Shown here piece by piece: positions 16,596-25,497 of a stretch of DNA of 64,000 nucleotides. Under the pieces are notes generated by a model. It had not been told where the DNA came from and did not search any database. It worked only from the letters and a program-made list of their open reading frames with translations. The position numbers and the translations under genes are program-made. Location of the stretch: NCBI RefSeq assembly GCF_014651035.1, contig NZ_BMWC01000010.1, forward strand, positions 248,001-312,000, written 5' to 3'. Numbering within the stretch: the first letter of the stretch is position 1; the number at the start of each line of letters is the position of its first letter. Origin of the DNA: Streptomyces lomondensis. GTDB taxonomy: Bacteria; Actinomycetota; Actinomycetes; Streptomycetales; Streptomycetaceae.

Positions 16596-17286
16596 CGCAC
16601 AGCATGTCGACGCGGTTGGTCGTGATGGAGTCCACCCCCGCGGCCAGGAGCCGTCGCATGGAGCGGCGGGTGTCGGGGGTCCACACGGACAGCAGGTAGC
16701 CGTCGCGGTGGACGCGGTCGGCGAGGGGGCGGTCCACCAGCGAGAACCGGTAGTTGAGCCAGCGCGGGCGGATCGCCTCCAGCAGCACGGGCCGCGGCGG
16801 CGCCAGGGTCGTCCAGGTGAGCGCGATCTCGGCGTCCGGATCCGCCGCGCGCACGGCGAGCATGGCGTCGGCGCCCGCGCAGTAATAGGCGCGGTCCGCC
16901 GCCCCGGCCTCCCGTACGGCGTCCATGACCCGGCGCACCGCCCGCACGTCGGGCGAGCCGGGCAGGTCGACCATCACCCGGTGCCCGTCGGTCGCGGCCA
17001 GGGCCTCCGCCAGGGTCGGCACCCCGCCGCCGGTCAGCCCACGCACCTCATCGAAGGACAGCGCGAGCACCGGCCGCTCGTGCTCCCAGAGCCGCTTGAG
17101 CGTCGCGTCGTGCAGCAGCACCGGCACGCCGTCCCGGGTGAGCCGTACGTCGATCTCCACCGCGTCCGCGCCCCGGCCGAGCGCGGAGCGCAGCGAGGCG
17201 ACGGTGTTCTCGCGGACCCGGTAGGGGTCGCCCCGGTGGGCCACGGCGGTCACGGGCCGCCCGGGCTGCTGTGGCGTGGACGTCAC
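16540..17286 (-). CDS. glycerophosphodiester phosphodiesterase family protein
   Basis: 248 residues. GDPD signature residues are present: AHRGDPYRVRENT (His and Glu), VEIDVRLTRDGVPVLLHD (Glu-x-Asp and the second His), and later VMVDLPGS and LLSVWTPDT. The family hydrolyses glycerophosphodiesters to glycerol-3-phosphate and an alcohol using a metal-bound TIM barrel. No signal peptide, so cytoplasmic. The GTG start overlaps the adenosine deaminase TGA (GTGA), so the pair is co-translated. Its 3' end runs 56 bases into the end of the convergent sigma gene, leaving no room for a normal terminator. The C-terminal 15 residues are Ala/Ser/Pro-rich and may be an extension. Confidence 0.88.
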   Translation of the reverse strand: MTSTPQQPGRPVTAVAHRGDPYRVRENTVASLRSALGRGADAVEIDVRLTRDGVPVLLHDATLKRLWEHERPVLALSFDEVRGLTGGGVPTLAEALAATDGHRVMVDLPGSPDVRAVRRVMDAVREAGAADRAYYCAGADAMLAVRAADPDAEIALTWTTLAPPRPVLLEAIRPRWLNYRFSLVDRPLADRVHRDGYLLSVWTPDTRRSMRRLLAAGVDSITTNRVDMLCATRASAAAPSPDRPGSRV

Positions 17287-18344
17287 CGGTCGAGCCACCC
17301 CGCGGTGTACGTGTCGATCTCGCCCTTGATCCGGGCCTTGCCCGCCGCGTCCAGGAAGGACGCGTCGACGGCGTTCTTCGCCAGGTCGGCCAGGCCCCGC
17401 TCGTCGAGGTCGAGGAGCCGGGCGGCGACCGCGTACTCGTTGTCGAGGTCCGTGCCGAACATGGGCGGGTCGTCGGAGTTGATCGTGACGACGACCCCGG
17501 CCTTCACGAACTCCTTGACCGGGTGCTCGTCGAGGGTGCTGACCGCGCGCGTGGCGATGTTGGAGGTCGGGCACACCTCCAGCGGGATCCGGTGCTCGGC
17601 GAGGTGCGCGAGCAGCTTCGGGTCCCGCGCGGAGCTGGTGCCGTGCCCGATGCGCTCGGCCCGCAGATGCGTCAGGGCGTCCCACACCGTCTCCGGGCCG
17701 GTGGTCTCACCGGCGTGCGGTACGGAGTGCAGCCCGGCCGCGATGGCCCGGTCGAAGTACGGCTTGAACTGCGGTCGCGGCACGCCGACCTCCGGCCCGC
17801 CGAGCCCGAAGGAGACCAGGCCCTCCGGGCGCAGCCGGTCGTCCGTGGCGAGCCGGGTGGTCTCCTCGGCGGCTTCGAGGCCCGCCTCGCCGGGGATGTC
17901 GAAGCACCAGCGCAGCACGGTCCCGAACTCGGCCTCGGCGGCCTTGCGGGCGTCCTCGATCGCGTCCATGAAGGCCCGCTCGTCGATGCCGCGGCGGGTG
18001 GAGGAGAACGGCGTGATGGTCAGCTCGGCGTACCGCACCTGCTGCCGGGCCAGGTCCCGGGCCACCTCGTAGGTCAGCAACCGGACGTCCTCCGGGGTGC
18101 GGATCAGGTCGACGACCGACAGGTACACCTCGATGAAGTGCGCGAAGTCGGTGAACGTGAAGTAGTCGACCAGGGCCCCGGGGTCGGTCGGGACCTTGGA
18201 GTCGGGGTGCCGGGCGGCCAGCTCGGACACGATCCGGGGGGAGGCGGAGCCCACGTGGTGCACATGCAGTTCGGCCTTGGGCAGTTCCGCGATGAACGCC
18301 GTGAGGTCGCGCGGGGCGCGGGCGTCGACGAGATGCTGGGTCAA
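17283..18344 (-). CDS. add: adenosine deaminase
   Basis: 353 residues. Metal and catalytic motifs are in order: ELHVHHVG (H-x-H), GLHSVPHAGETTGPETVWDA (His and Glu), ERIGHGTSSARDP, LEVCPTSN and INSDDPPMFGT (Asp-Asp). They match the adenosine/AMP deaminase TIM barrel, which converts adenosine to inosine in purine salvage. It is cytoplasmic, and first gene of a two-gene unit with the GDPD. In the first motif one would expect HxHxxG and here it is HVHHVG, so the metal ligands are kept. Streptomyces often carry several paralogues; this one could prefer another aminopurine nucleoside. Confidence 0.92.
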   Translation of the reverse strand: MTQHLVDARAPRDLTAFIAELPKAELHVHHVGSASPRIVSELAARHPDSKVPTDPGALVDYFTFTDFAHFIEVYLSVVDLIRTPEDVRLLTYEVARDLARQQVRYAELTITPFSSTRRGIDERAFMDAIEDARKAAEAEFGTVLRWCFDIPGEAGLEAAEETTRLATDDRLRPEGLVSFGLGGPEVGVPRPQFKPYFDRAIAAGLHSVPHAGETTGPETVWDALTHLRAERIGHGTSSARDPKLLAHLAEHRIPLEVCPTSNIATRAVSTLDEHPVKEFVKAGVVVTINSDDPPMFGTDLDNEYAVAARLLDLDERGLADLAKNAVDASFLDAAGKARIKGEIDTYTAGWLDR

Positions 18345-18443
18345 GGTTCCTCCCCGGAACGGCGCCCTGGGCCGGCGCGTGGCGGGCGGGGCGCGGGTGA
18401 TCGGCTGATCGGTGACTCGGGCTTCATCCTAGGCGGTGGTGCA

Positions 18444-18484
18444 GCGCCCCCAGGGGCGCGGGGAACCACGCGACCAGCGCCCCC
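18444..18484. repeat. dispersed Streptomyces intergenic repeat (GGGGCGCGGGGAAC type)
   Basis: Contains GCGCCCC-CA-GGGGCGC (18444-18459), then GGGGAAC and GCGCCCCC. From memory, the GGGGCGCGGGGAAC core is very common between Streptomyces genes. The same core in reverse orientation is at 46295-46329. No function is assigned. Confidence 0.6.
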
Positions 18485-18558
18485 ACGCACCCGCACTGTG
18501 GCACGCACCGAAGCGCCCCGTAGCATGGCGGGACGATCGACCCAGGGGGGATGCACAG

Positions 18559-19227
18559 ATGACGGACCCGACGCAGCCCGGCTCAGGCGGCGGCCACGAC
18601 CCGTGGGCGCCCCCGGAGAACAAGCCGTCGCTCGACAAGGACCAACAGCCCACGCAGGGGCCGCCCTCCGTGCACGACCAGGCCACGGTCACCTCGATGC
18701 CGAGCGCGGGCTTCACCCCGCCCACCGGCACGCCGCAGTTCGACCACACCGGCGCCGGGGCGGTCCCGCCCCCGCCCGTCGCCCCCGGCGGCTACGGCTA
18801 CCCCGGTTACCCCCAGGCCGGGGCCGGTTACCCCCAGGCCGGGGCCGGTTACCCCCAGGCCGGCGCCGGCTACGGCTGGCCCGGCATGCCGCCGACCCCC
18901 CAGAACGGCATGGGCATAGCGGCGATGGTGCTCGGCATCGTCTCCTGCACCCTGTTCTGCCTGTACGGCGTGGTCTCCCTGGTCACCGGCATCCTCGCCG
19001 TCGTCTTCGGCATCAAGGGCCGCAAGCGGGCCGAGGCCGGCGTGGCCACCAACCACGGCCAGGCCCAGGCGGGTCTGATCATGGGCATCATCGGGATCAT
19101 CCTCGGCATCGCCGTGATCGTCCTGATCGCCGTTGGCATCACGGCCGCCATCAACAGCGACGAGCCCTACGACGACCCGTACTACGGCGCCCACGCCCCC
19201 GCGGCCACCGCCCCGTCCCTCCGCTGA
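18559..19227 (+). CDS. DUF4190 membrane protein with Tyr/Pro/Gly-rich N-terminus
   Basis: 222 residues. The first 125 are hydrophilic and disordered, rich in Pro, Gly and Tyr, and include three copies of GYPQAGA encoded by a 21-bp tandem repeat (18805-18867). About 130-200 has two membrane helices (MAAM-type start, VLGIVSCTLFCLYGVVSLVT and LIMGIIGIILGIAVIVLIAV) with the cytoplasmic loop FGIKGRKRAEAG, the DUF4190 pattern. Function unknown; in actinobacteria such proteins are small integral membrane proteins with repetitive tails. A TAGCAT box at 18521 is a plausible -10. The neighbour at 19297 is a shorter paralogue, so the pair looks like a tandem duplication. Confidence 0.8.
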   Translation: MTDPTQPGSGGGHDPWAPPENKPSLDKDQQPTQGPPSVHDQATVTSMPSAGFTPPTGTPQFDHTGAGAVPPPPVAPGGYGYPGYPQAGAGYPQAGAGYPQAGAGYGWPGMPPTPQNGMGIAAMVLGIVSCTLFCLYGVVSLVTGILAVVFGIKGRKRAEAGVATNHGQAQAGLIMGIIGIILGIAVIVLIAVGITAAINSDEPYDDPYYGAHAPAATAPSLR

Positions 19228-19296
19228 AACAGCCGTACGCCACGGCGGACTCGGCCACTACGATTCCCTGGTCTGACAACGGAGGGGAGATCGTCC

Positions 19297-19761
19297 ATGT
19301 CCAACACCAATCCCGCGCCCGGTGGGTTCGGTCCGCCGTCCCAGCCCCCGCAGCAGCCGGCCCCCGGCTACGGCTACCCGCAGCAGTCCGGCCCGGGCTA
19401 CGGCTACCCCCAGGGCGGCCCCGGCTACCCGGCCGCACCGCCCGCGGGCTACCCGCAGGCCCCCGGCTACGGGATGCCGGCCCAGCCGAACAACGGCATG
19501 GGAACCACGGGACTGGTGCTGGGCATCATCGGCGTGGTGTGCAGCGTGACCTTCCTGCTGTGGTTCTTCGGCGTGATCCTCGGCATCCTCGCGATCATCT
19601 TCGGCGCCATCGGCCGCGGCAGGGCCACCCGCGGTGAGGCCACCAACAAGGGCGCGGCGACCGCCGGCCTGGTCTGCGGCATCATCGCCACCGTGATCCT
19701 GCCGCTGCTGGGCTTCCTGCTCTTCGCCAGCGTCATGGGCGGACTCGGCGCGGCTTCCTGA
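19297..19761 (+). CDS. DUF4190 membrane protein, short paralogue
   Basis: 154 residues. The N-terminal 65 are Gly/Pro/Tyr/Gln-rich (GYGYPQQSGPGYGYPQ, GYPAAPPAGYPQAPGYGMP). Two membrane helices follow (LVLGIIGVVCSVTFLLWFFG; LVCGIIATVILPLLGFLLFA) with the loop IGRGRATRGEATNKGAATAG, parallel to IKGRKRAEAGVATNHGQAQA in the upstream gene. This supports duplication. TACGAT at about 19259 could be a -10, and GGAGGGGAGA gives a good ribosome site. Function unknown. It is followed by a terminator-like hairpin shared with the convergent NADAR gene. Confidence 0.8.
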   Translation: MSNTNPAPGGFGPPSQPPQQPAPGYGYPQQSGPGYGYPQGGPGYPAAPPAGYPQAPGYGMPAQPNNGMGTTGLVLGIIGVVCSVTFLLWFFGVILGILAIIFGAIGRGRATRGEATNKGAATAGLVCGIIATVILPLLGFLLFASVMGGLGAAS

Positions 19762-19776
19762 ACGACGCCGCACAGG

Positions 19777-19800
19777 GGGGCCGGTCCCGGGGCCGGCCCC
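19777..19800. terminator. GC-rich hairpin between convergent genes
   Basis: GGGGCCGG (19777-19784) pairs with CCGGCCCC (19793-19800) across an 8-base loop. It lies 15 bases after one stop codon and 5 bases from the other. No T-tract, as usual for Streptomyces terminators; it could serve both strands. Confidence 0.6.
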
Positions 19801-19805
19801 TCCGC

Positions 19806-20405
19806 TCATGCCGTGCGCAGCCGCTCCCGCGCCGCCATCAGCGCGAACCCCAGCAGATTCGGCCCCCGCCACCGCTCCGGATCCGAGGCAGCCGCGTCGT
19901 CCGCGGCCAGCCCGATGCCCCACACGCGGTCCACGGGACTCGCCTCGACCAGCACCCGATCACCCGTGCCCAGCAAGTACGCCCGCAGCGTGGGGTGGGC
20001 TCCGAACTTGTGGACGGATCCCTCCACGACGATCCGGAACCGCTCCCGCTCCCATATCGCCTCGTCGAAACCGCGCACCAGCCGCCCGGCCTTCTTCGCC
20101 TCGGCCGGATGCGCCGCGGCCAGCACGGCACGCTCCGCCGCCGCGTCCTCGAAGAGCCGGGCCTTGGCCGCCATCATCCAGTGCTCGGCCGTCGCGTACG
20201 CCACGCCGTCCACCGTGAACGGCGCCGGCCACCACTGGCTCAGACAGCTCGCCCCGATCCGGCCGTCCGGCCGCGGGCGGTGCCCCCAGAAGTGCAGATA
20301 CTTGATCCTCGCCCCCGCGCGGACCGCCCTGACCAGGGCGTCCCGGGAAGCGGGCGCCCCCGTGATCTCCTCCATGCCCGCGAGTCTGGCACGCACCACT
20401 GACAC
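19806..20405 (-). CDS. NADAR family protein (YbiA-like)
   Basis: 199 residues from GTG 20405 (AGGA four bases upstream); ATG 20375 is an alternative. Family features are IKYLHFWGH, CLSQWWPAPFTVDGVAYATA, EHWMMAAKARLF and VHKFGAHPTLRAYLLGTGDR, followed by WGIGLAADD and GPNLLGFALMAAR. NADAR proteins cleave N-glycosidic bonds. Some remove ADP-ribosyl groups from DNA bases, others act on toxic pyrimidine intermediates of riboflavin synthesis. Nothing here (no DarT-like partner, no riboflavin genes) decides between these. Cytoplasmic. It is divergent from the polyamine operon across a 171-base region. Confidence 0.85.
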   Translation of the reverse strand: MSVVRARLAGMEEITGAPASRDALVRAVRAGARIKYLHFWGHRPRPDGRIGASCLSQWWPAPFTVDGVAYATAEHWMMAAKARLFEDAAAERAVLAAAHPAEAKKAGRLVRGFDEAIWERERFRIVVEGSVHKFGAHPTLRAYLLGTGDRVLVEASPVDRVWGIGLAADDAAASDPERWRGPNLLGFALMAARERLRTA

Positions 20406-20470
20406 AGCGTCCTGCCTTTTCCCGGCGGACTCGCCACCTGGTCGACAGATTCCGTCGCGTAACCAAAAAT

Positions 20471-20491
20471 CAACAACGGAATCCCTTGTTG
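20471..20491. promoter_or_regulatory. inverted repeat upstream of the polyamine operon
   Basis: CAACAA-N9-TTGTTG lies 86 bases before the aldehyde dehydrogenase start, in an unusually AT-rich patch. A 6-9-6 dyad fits a dimeric regulator's operator; the regulator is unknown. It might also serve the divergent NADAR gene. Confidence 0.45.
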
Positions 20492-20576
20492 GAGTGCCAT
20501 CCCTCTGTCAGGATCGGCACTCAAATCGAGCCTGAGCCACGCCGGCCCCCCTCGCGGGGACACGGAGGAGAGCGAC

Positions 20577-22112
20577 ATGCACAACCCGGGCACCGCCACC
20601 CCGGACCGATTCCCGGCCGAGGCGCGCTTCGAGGAGGGCGCGCAGTACATCGCGGGCCGTCTGACCAGCGGCACCTCGGGCCGTACGCACGCGGTCGTCG
20701 ACCCGGCGTCGGGTGCGGAGGTCCTCCGTTACGAGCTGGCGGGCGCGGCCGACGTCGACCGGGCCGTCGCCGCCGCCCGCGCGGCCTTCCCGGACTGGGC
20801 GGGAGCCACTCCCGGCGAGCGGTCCGACGCCCTGCACCGGTTCGCCGCGGTCCTCGCCGACCGCGCCGAGGACCTCGCCCGCGCCGAGTCGCTCCAGTGC
20901 GGCAAGCCGCTGAAGCTGAGCCGGGAGTTCGACGTCCCGGGGACGATCGACAACACCGCCTTCTTCGCCGGTGCCGCCCGGCACCTCCAGGGGCAGTCCG
21001 CCGGTGAGTACTCCGGCGACCACACCTCGTACGTCCGGCGCGAGCCCATCGGGGTCGTCGGGTCGATCGCGCCTTGGAACTACCCCCTCCAGATGGCCGC
21101 CTGGAAGATCCTCCCGGCGATCGCCGCGGGCAACACCATCGTCCTGAAGCCCGCCGAGCTCACCCCGCTGACCTCGCTGCTCTTCGCCCAGGCGGCCTCG
21201 GACGCCGGGATCCCGGACGGCGTCGTCAACATCGTCACCGGCACCGGCAGGGAGGCCGGTGAGCACCTCGTCGGCCACCCGGACGTGGCCATGACCTCCT
21301 TCACCGGCTCCACCGCCGTCGGCAGGCGCGTCGCCGAGGTCGCCACCGCCACCGTCAAGCGCCTCCATCTGGAGCTGGGCGGCAAGGCGCCCTTCGTGGT
21401 CTTCGACGACGCCGACCTGGAGGCCGCCGCCCACGGCGCGGTGGCGGGCGCGCTCATCAACACCGGGCAGGACTGCACGGCCGCCACGCGCGCGTACGTG
21501 CAGCGGCCGCTGTACGACGCCTTCGTGGCACGGACCGCCGCCCTCATGGAGACCGTCCGGCTCGGCGACCCCTTCGCCCCCGGCACCGACCTCGGCCCGC
21601 TGATCTCGCACGTCCACCGCGACCGGGTCGCCGGTTTCGTGGACCGGGCGCGGGCCTACGCGCGCGTGGTGACCGGCGGTGTCGTACCCGAGGGGGAGCT
21701 CGCCAAGGGCGCCTACTACCGGCCCACGCTCATCGCCGGCGCCCCGCAGGACAGCGAGATCGTCCAGTCCGAGATCTTCGGCCCGGTCCTGGTCGTGCTG
21801 CCGTTCGACACCGACGACGAGGGCATCGCACTCGCCAACGACACCCCCTACGGCCTCGCCGCCTCCGCCTGGAGCCGGGACGTGTACCGGGCCAACCGGG
21901 CCACACGCGAGATCAAGGCCGGCTGCGTGTGGGTCAACGACCACATCCCGATCATCAGCGAGATGCCGCACGGCGGCTACAAATCGTCCGGCTACGGCAA
22001 GGACATGTCCGCGTACTCGTTCGAGGAGTACACCCAGATCAAGCACGTCATGTTCGACAACACCGCGGTGGCCGCCAAGGACTGGCACCGCACCGTCTTC
22101 GGGGACCGATAG
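20577..22112 (+). CDS. aldehyde dehydrogenase, probable gamma-aminobutyraldehyde dehydrogenase
   Basis: 511 residues. ALDH landmarks: APWNYPLQMAAWKILPAIAA (oxyanion Asn region), FTGSTAVGRRV (cofactor loop), LELGGKAPFVVFDDADL (general-base Glu), NTGQDCTAATR (catalytic Cys) and SEIFGPVLVVLPF. The spacing and the GYKSSGYGKDMSAYSFEEYT tail resemble PatD/aminobutyraldehyde dehydrogenases, which oxidise 4-aminobutanal to GABA with NAD+. It starts an operon with a PotD-like binding protein 57 bases downstream, a polyamine importer and an amine oxidase, which supports the putrescine-to-GABA role. Substrate is inferred from context. GGAGAG precedes the ATG. Confidence 0.85.
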   Translation: MHNPGTATPDRFPAEARFEEGAQYIAGRLTSGTSGRTHAVVDPASGAEVLRYELAGAADVDRAVAAARAAFPDWAGATPGERSDALHRFAAVLADRAEDLARAESLQCGKPLKLSREFDVPGTIDNTAFFAGAARHLQGQSAGEYSGDHTSYVRREPIGVVGSIAPWNYPLQMAAWKILPAIAAGNTIVLKPAELTPLTSLLFAQAASDAGIPDGVVNIVTGTGREAGEHLVGHPDVAMTSFTGSTAVGRRVAEVATATVKRLHLELGGKAPFVVFDDADLEAAAHGAVAGALINTGQDCTAATRAYVQRPLYDAFVARTAALMETVRLGDPFAPGTDLGPLISHVHRDRVAGFVDRARAYARVVTGGVVPEGELAKGAYYRPTLIAGAPQDSEIVQSEIFGPVLVVLPFDTDDEGIALANDTPYGLAASAWSRDVYRANRATREIKAGCVWVNDHIPIISEMPHGGYKSSGYGKDMSAYSFEEYTQIKHVMFDNTAVAAKDWHRTVFGDR

Positions 22113-22169
22113 TCGTACGCAGGCCGCCTGACCAACGGCCGCCCACCCTCCGAAAGGGCAACCACGCGC

Positions 22170-23417
22170 ATGGAGCAGTACGAGCCCGACCGCCTGTCCC
22201 CGGCCCAAGTGGCCGCCGTGCGGCGCAGCTTCAGGAACGGCAGGGCCGCGCTCACCCGGCGGTCCCTGCTGCGCGCCTCCGCGGGCGGTGCGCTCGCGGC
22301 CGGCGGACTCGGGACGCTGAGCGCCTGCGGCATCCCCGCGGCCGGCAAGACGCGGGGCGGGGTCTCCGCGGACGACCTCTCGGCGAAGGAGAAGACCGTC
22401 ACCTTCTCCAACTGGACCGAGTACATGGACGTCGACGACAGCGGCAAGCACCACCCGACGCTGGAGCAGTTCACCCGACGCACCGGCGTCAAGGTCAAGT
22501 ACACCGAGGACATCAACGACAACAACGAGTTCTTCGGCAAGATCAAGCCGCAGCTCGCCGCTGGCCAGGACACCGGCCGCGACCTGATCGTCCTCACCGA
22601 CTGGCTGGCCGGCCGCCTGATCCGCCTGGGCTGGGTGCAGAAGCTCGACCCGGCCAACCTGCCGCACGCCTACGCCAATCTGTCGGCCCAGTTCCGCAGC
22701 CCCGACTGGGACCCGGGCCGCGCCTACTCGTACGTCTGGCAGGGCATATCCACCGTCATCGCCTACAACAAGAAGGCGCTCGACGGCGTCGAGGTGAAGT
22801 CGATATCCGACCTGCTCGACAACCCCAGGCTCAAGGGGCGGGTCGGTTTCCTGTCGGAGATGCGCGACAGCATCGGGATGACCCTGCTCGACATGGGCAA
22901 GGACCCGGCGAAGTTCACCGCCGACGACTACGACGCGGCCGTCGCCCGCCTCCAGAAGGCCGTCGACAAGGGCCAGATCCGCCGCTTCACCGGCAACGAC
23001 TACACCTCCGACCTGACCAGCGGCGACTTCGCGGCCTGCGTCGCCTGGGCCGGGGACGTCGTCCAGCTCAAGGCGGACAGCCCCGACATCGACTTCCTCA
23101 TCCCGGACAGCGGCTACATGACGTCGACCGACAACCTGCTGATCCCCAACAAGGCCCGGCACAAGACGAACGCCGAGCGGCTCATCGACTTCTACTACGA
23201 GCCGAAGCCGGCCGCCGAACTCGCCGCGTACATCAACTACGTGTGCCCCGTCGACGGCGTGAAGGCCGAGCTGGAGAAGATCGACGAGGACGCGGCGAAC
23301 AACCCGCTGATCATCCCCGACAAGGCCATGGCCGCCAAGTCGCACGCCTTCCGCTCGCTGAGCTCGAAGGAAGAGACCGAGTTCGAAGCGAAGTTCGCGA
23401 AGCTGACGGGGGCGTGA
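22170..23417 (+). CDS. polyamine ABC transporter substrate-binding lipoprotein (PotD-like)
   Basis: 415 residues. The N-terminus has a twin-arginine-like TRRSLLRASAGGALAAG and a lipobox LSAC, so it is an exported, lipid-anchored binding protein. The mature part follows the PotD/PotF pattern: VTFSNWTEYMDVDD, KYTEDINDNNEFFGKIKPQL, AYSYVWQGISTVIAYNKKAL and IPDSGYMTSTDNLLIPNKAR. It would capture putrescine or spermidine outside the cell and deliver it to the two permeases encoded downstream. The 30 residues ahead of the RR pair make the signal unusually long, as is common for Tat lipoproteins of Streptomyces. Confidence 0.9.
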   Translation: MEQYEPDRLSPAQVAAVRRSFRNGRAALTRRSLLRASAGGALAAGGLGTLSACGIPAAGKTRGGVSADDLSAKEKTVTFSNWTEYMDVDDSGKHHPTLEQFTRRTGVKVKYTEDINDNNEFFGKIKPQLAAGQDTGRDLIVLTDWLAGRLIRLGWVQKLDPANLPHAYANLSAQFRSPDWDPGRAYSYVWQGISTVIAYNKKALDGVEVKSISDLLDNPRLKGRVGFLSEMRDSIGMTLLDMGKDPAKFTADDYDAAVARLQKAVDKGQIRRFTGNDYTSDLTSGDFAACVAWAGDVVQLKADSPDIDFLIPDSGYMTSTDNLLIPNKARHKTNAERLIDFYYEPKPAAELAAYINYVCPVDGVKAELEKIDEDAANNPLIIPDKAMAAKSHAFRSLSSKEETEFEAKFAKLTGA

Positions 23418-23422
23418 CCACC

Positions 23423-24568
23423 ATGACGAACCAGACGGACCCCACCGGCGACGTCCGCCTCACGGGCATATCCAAGACCTACGGCGCCTTCACCGCCGTC
23501 CACCCGCTCGACCTGACCGTGCCGCAGGGCTCCTTCTTCGCCCTGCTCGGCGCCTCCGGCTGCGGCAAGACCACCACCCTGCGCATGATCGCCGGCCTGG
23601 AGGAACCTTCCTCCGGCACCGTCTTCCTGGGCGACCAGGACGTGACCGCCCTCCCGCCGTACAAGCGGCCGGTGAACACGGTCTTCCAGTCGTACGCGCT
23701 CTTCCCGCACCTCGACATCTTCGAGAACGTCGCCTTCGGCCTGCGCCGGCGCGGATGGAAGTCGGTGAAGAAGCAGGTCGAGGAGATGCTCGACCTGGTC
23801 CAGCTCGGCGAGCAGGCCCGCAAGAAGCCGCACCAGCTGTCGGGTGGCCAGCAGCAGCGCGTCGCCGTGGCCCGCGCGCTGATCAACCACCCCAAGGTGC
23901 TCCTGCTCGACGAGCCGCTCGGCGCCCTCGACCTGAAGCTGCGCCGCCAGATGCAGCTGGAGCTCAAGCGCATCCAGACCGAGGTCGGCATCACCTTCAT
24001 CCACGTCACGCACGACCAGGAGGAGGCCATGACCATGGCCGACACGGTCGCCGTGATGAACGCGGGCCGCGTCGAGCAGCTCGGCACACCGGCCGACCTC
24101 TACGAGAACCCGCGCACCACGTTCGTCGCGAACTTCCTCGGCACCTCCAACTTCATCGAGGCCGAGGTCGACTCCAAGAGCGGCGACGACATCGTGCTGA
24201 AGGCGGGCGGCGGCAAGCTCCTCCTGCCCGAGGCGCGGTGCGGGGCGCCCACGACGACCGGCGGCAAGGTGCTGGTCGGCGTCCGCCCGGAGAAGATCTC
24301 CCTCACCCATGCCGACGACGCCGGCGAGATACCGGAGGGCCGTAACCGCATCACGGGCCGGATCGCGGACTCCAGCTTCATCGGCGTCTCCACGCAGTAC
24401 GTCGTCGACAGCCCGGTCTGCGCCGACTTCGAGGTCTACGCCCAGAACCTCGACCGCGACCCGCGCCTGGTGCCCGGCGCCGAGGTCGTCCTGCACTGGA
24501 ACCCGGCCCACACCTTCGGCCTGGACGCCACGCAGGACGCGGATGCCGGAGTGGAAGAGGCGGCCTGA
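23423..24568 (+). CDS. potA: polyamine ABC transporter ATP-binding protein (PotA-like)
   Basis: 381 residues from ATG 23423, ten bases after GGGGG. GTG 23414, which would overlap the potD-like stop, is an alternative but has no ribosome site at proper distance. Walker A GASGCGKTT, Q-loop FQSYALFPHLDIFENVAFGL, signature LSGGQQQR, Walker B VLLLDEPLGALDLKLR and switch HVTHDQEE are intact. The C-terminal 130 residues form the TOBE regulatory module (VGVRPEKISLTHADDAGEIP). It drives import through the permeases that follow. The stop overlaps the next start by one base (TGATG). Confidence 0.93.
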   Translation: MTNQTDPTGDVRLTGISKTYGAFTAVHPLDLTVPQGSFFALLGASGCGKTTTLRMIAGLEEPSSGTVFLGDQDVTALPPYKRPVNTVFQSYALFPHLDIFENVAFGLRRRGWKSVKKQVEEMLDLVQLGEQARKKPHQLSGGQQQRVAVARALINHPKVLLLDEPLGALDLKLRRQMQLELKRIQTEVGITFIHVTHDQEEAMTMADTVAVMNAGRVEQLGTPADLYENPRTTFVANFLGTSNFIEAEVDSKSGDDIVLKAGGGKLLLPEARCGAPTTTGGKVLVGVRPEKISLTHADDAGEIPEGRNRITGRIADSSFIGVSTQYVVDSPVCADFEVYAQNLDRDPRLVPGAEVVLHWNPAHTFGLDATQDADAGVEEAA

Positions 24569-25497
24569 TGTCGACACTCACCGAGGCGCCACCGCCGCTC
24601 GCACCGGAAGCACCCGGGCCGAAGCCCCCGAAGCGCCGGGGCCGCTGGACGCCGTATTGGCTGCTGCTCCCGGGCATCCTCTGGCTGCTGGTCTTCTTCG
24701 CGCTGCCGATGGTCTACCAGGCCTCCACGTCCGTGCAGACGGGCTCCCTGGAGGAGGGCTACAAGGTCACCTGGCACTTCGCCACGTACTGGGACGCGCT
24801 GTCCGCGTACTGGCCGCAGTTCGTCCGCTCGGTGCTCTACGCGGGCACGGCGACCATCCTCTGCCTGCTGCTGGGCTACCCGCTCGCCTATCTGATCGCC
24901 TTCCGGGCGGGCCGCTGGCGGAACCTGATCATGATCCTGGTGATCGCGCCGTTCTTCACCAGCTTCCTGATCCGCACCCTGGCCTGGAAGACGATCCTCG
25001 CGGACGGCGGCCCGCTCGTCGGCGCGCTCAACACGCTGCACGTCCTGGACGTGACCAGCTGGCTGGGCCTGACCGCCGGCGACCGCGTGCTGGCCACCCC
25101 GCTGGCGGTCATCTGCGGCCTGACCTACAACTTCCTGCCGTTCATGATCCTGCCGCTCTACACCTCGCTGGAGCGCATCGACGGCCGGCTTCACGAGGCC
25201 GCCGGCGACCTGTACGCACGGCCCTGGACGACCTTCCGCAAGGTCACCTTCCCGCTCTCCATGCCGGGTGTCGTCTCCGGCACGCTGCTGACCTTCATCC
25301 CGGCGGCCGGCGACTACGTCAACGCCGACCTGCTCGGCTCCACCGACACCCGCATGGTCGGAAACGTCATCCAGACGCAATTCCTCAGAGTGCTCGACTA
25401 TCCGACCGCCGCGGCACTCTCCTTCATTCTCATGGCGGCCATTCTCCTCATGGTCACCCTCTACATCCGCAGGTCCGGGACGGAGGATCTGGTCTGA
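24568..25497 (+). CDS. potB: polyamine ABC transporter permease (PotB-like)
   Basis: 309 residues with six predicted membrane helices, the first at WLLLPGILWLLVFFALPMVY. The periplasmic-side loop after helix 1 is long, as in PotB. The conserved EAA loop that contacts the ATPase is EAAGDLYARPWTTFRKVTFP, ending in LPxxxPG form (PLSMPGVVSG). The start is joined to potA by TGATG and the stop to potC by TGATG, so the three genes are translationally coupled. The N-terminal 25 residues are Pro-rich and cytoplasmic. Confidence 0.93.
   Translation: MSTLTEAPPPLAPEAPGPKPPKRRGRWTPYWLLLPGILWLLVFFALPMVYQASTSVQTGSLEEGYKVTWHFATYWDALSAYWPQFVRSVLYAGTATILCLLLGYPLAYLIAFRAGRWRNLIMILVIAPFFTSFLIRTLAWKTILADGGPLVGALNTLHVLDVTSWLGLTAGDRVLATPLAVICGLTYNFLPFMILPLYTSLERIDGRLHEAAGDLYARPWTTFRKVTFPLSMPGVVSGTLLTFIPAAGDYVNADLLGSTDTRMVGNVIQTQFLRVLDYPTAAALSFILMAAILLMVTLYIRRSGTEDLV

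Noticed and set aside
18551..18562. ATG eight bases before the chosen start of the first DUF4190 gene
   Set aside because: It reads ATG CAC AGA TGA, a three-codon frame; the ATG at 18559 opens the real frame.
20508..23345. 945-codon minus-strand frame over the aldehyde dehydrogenase and PotD genes
   Set aside because: Antisense shadow: both plus-strand genes have clear family motifs, the antisense product has none.
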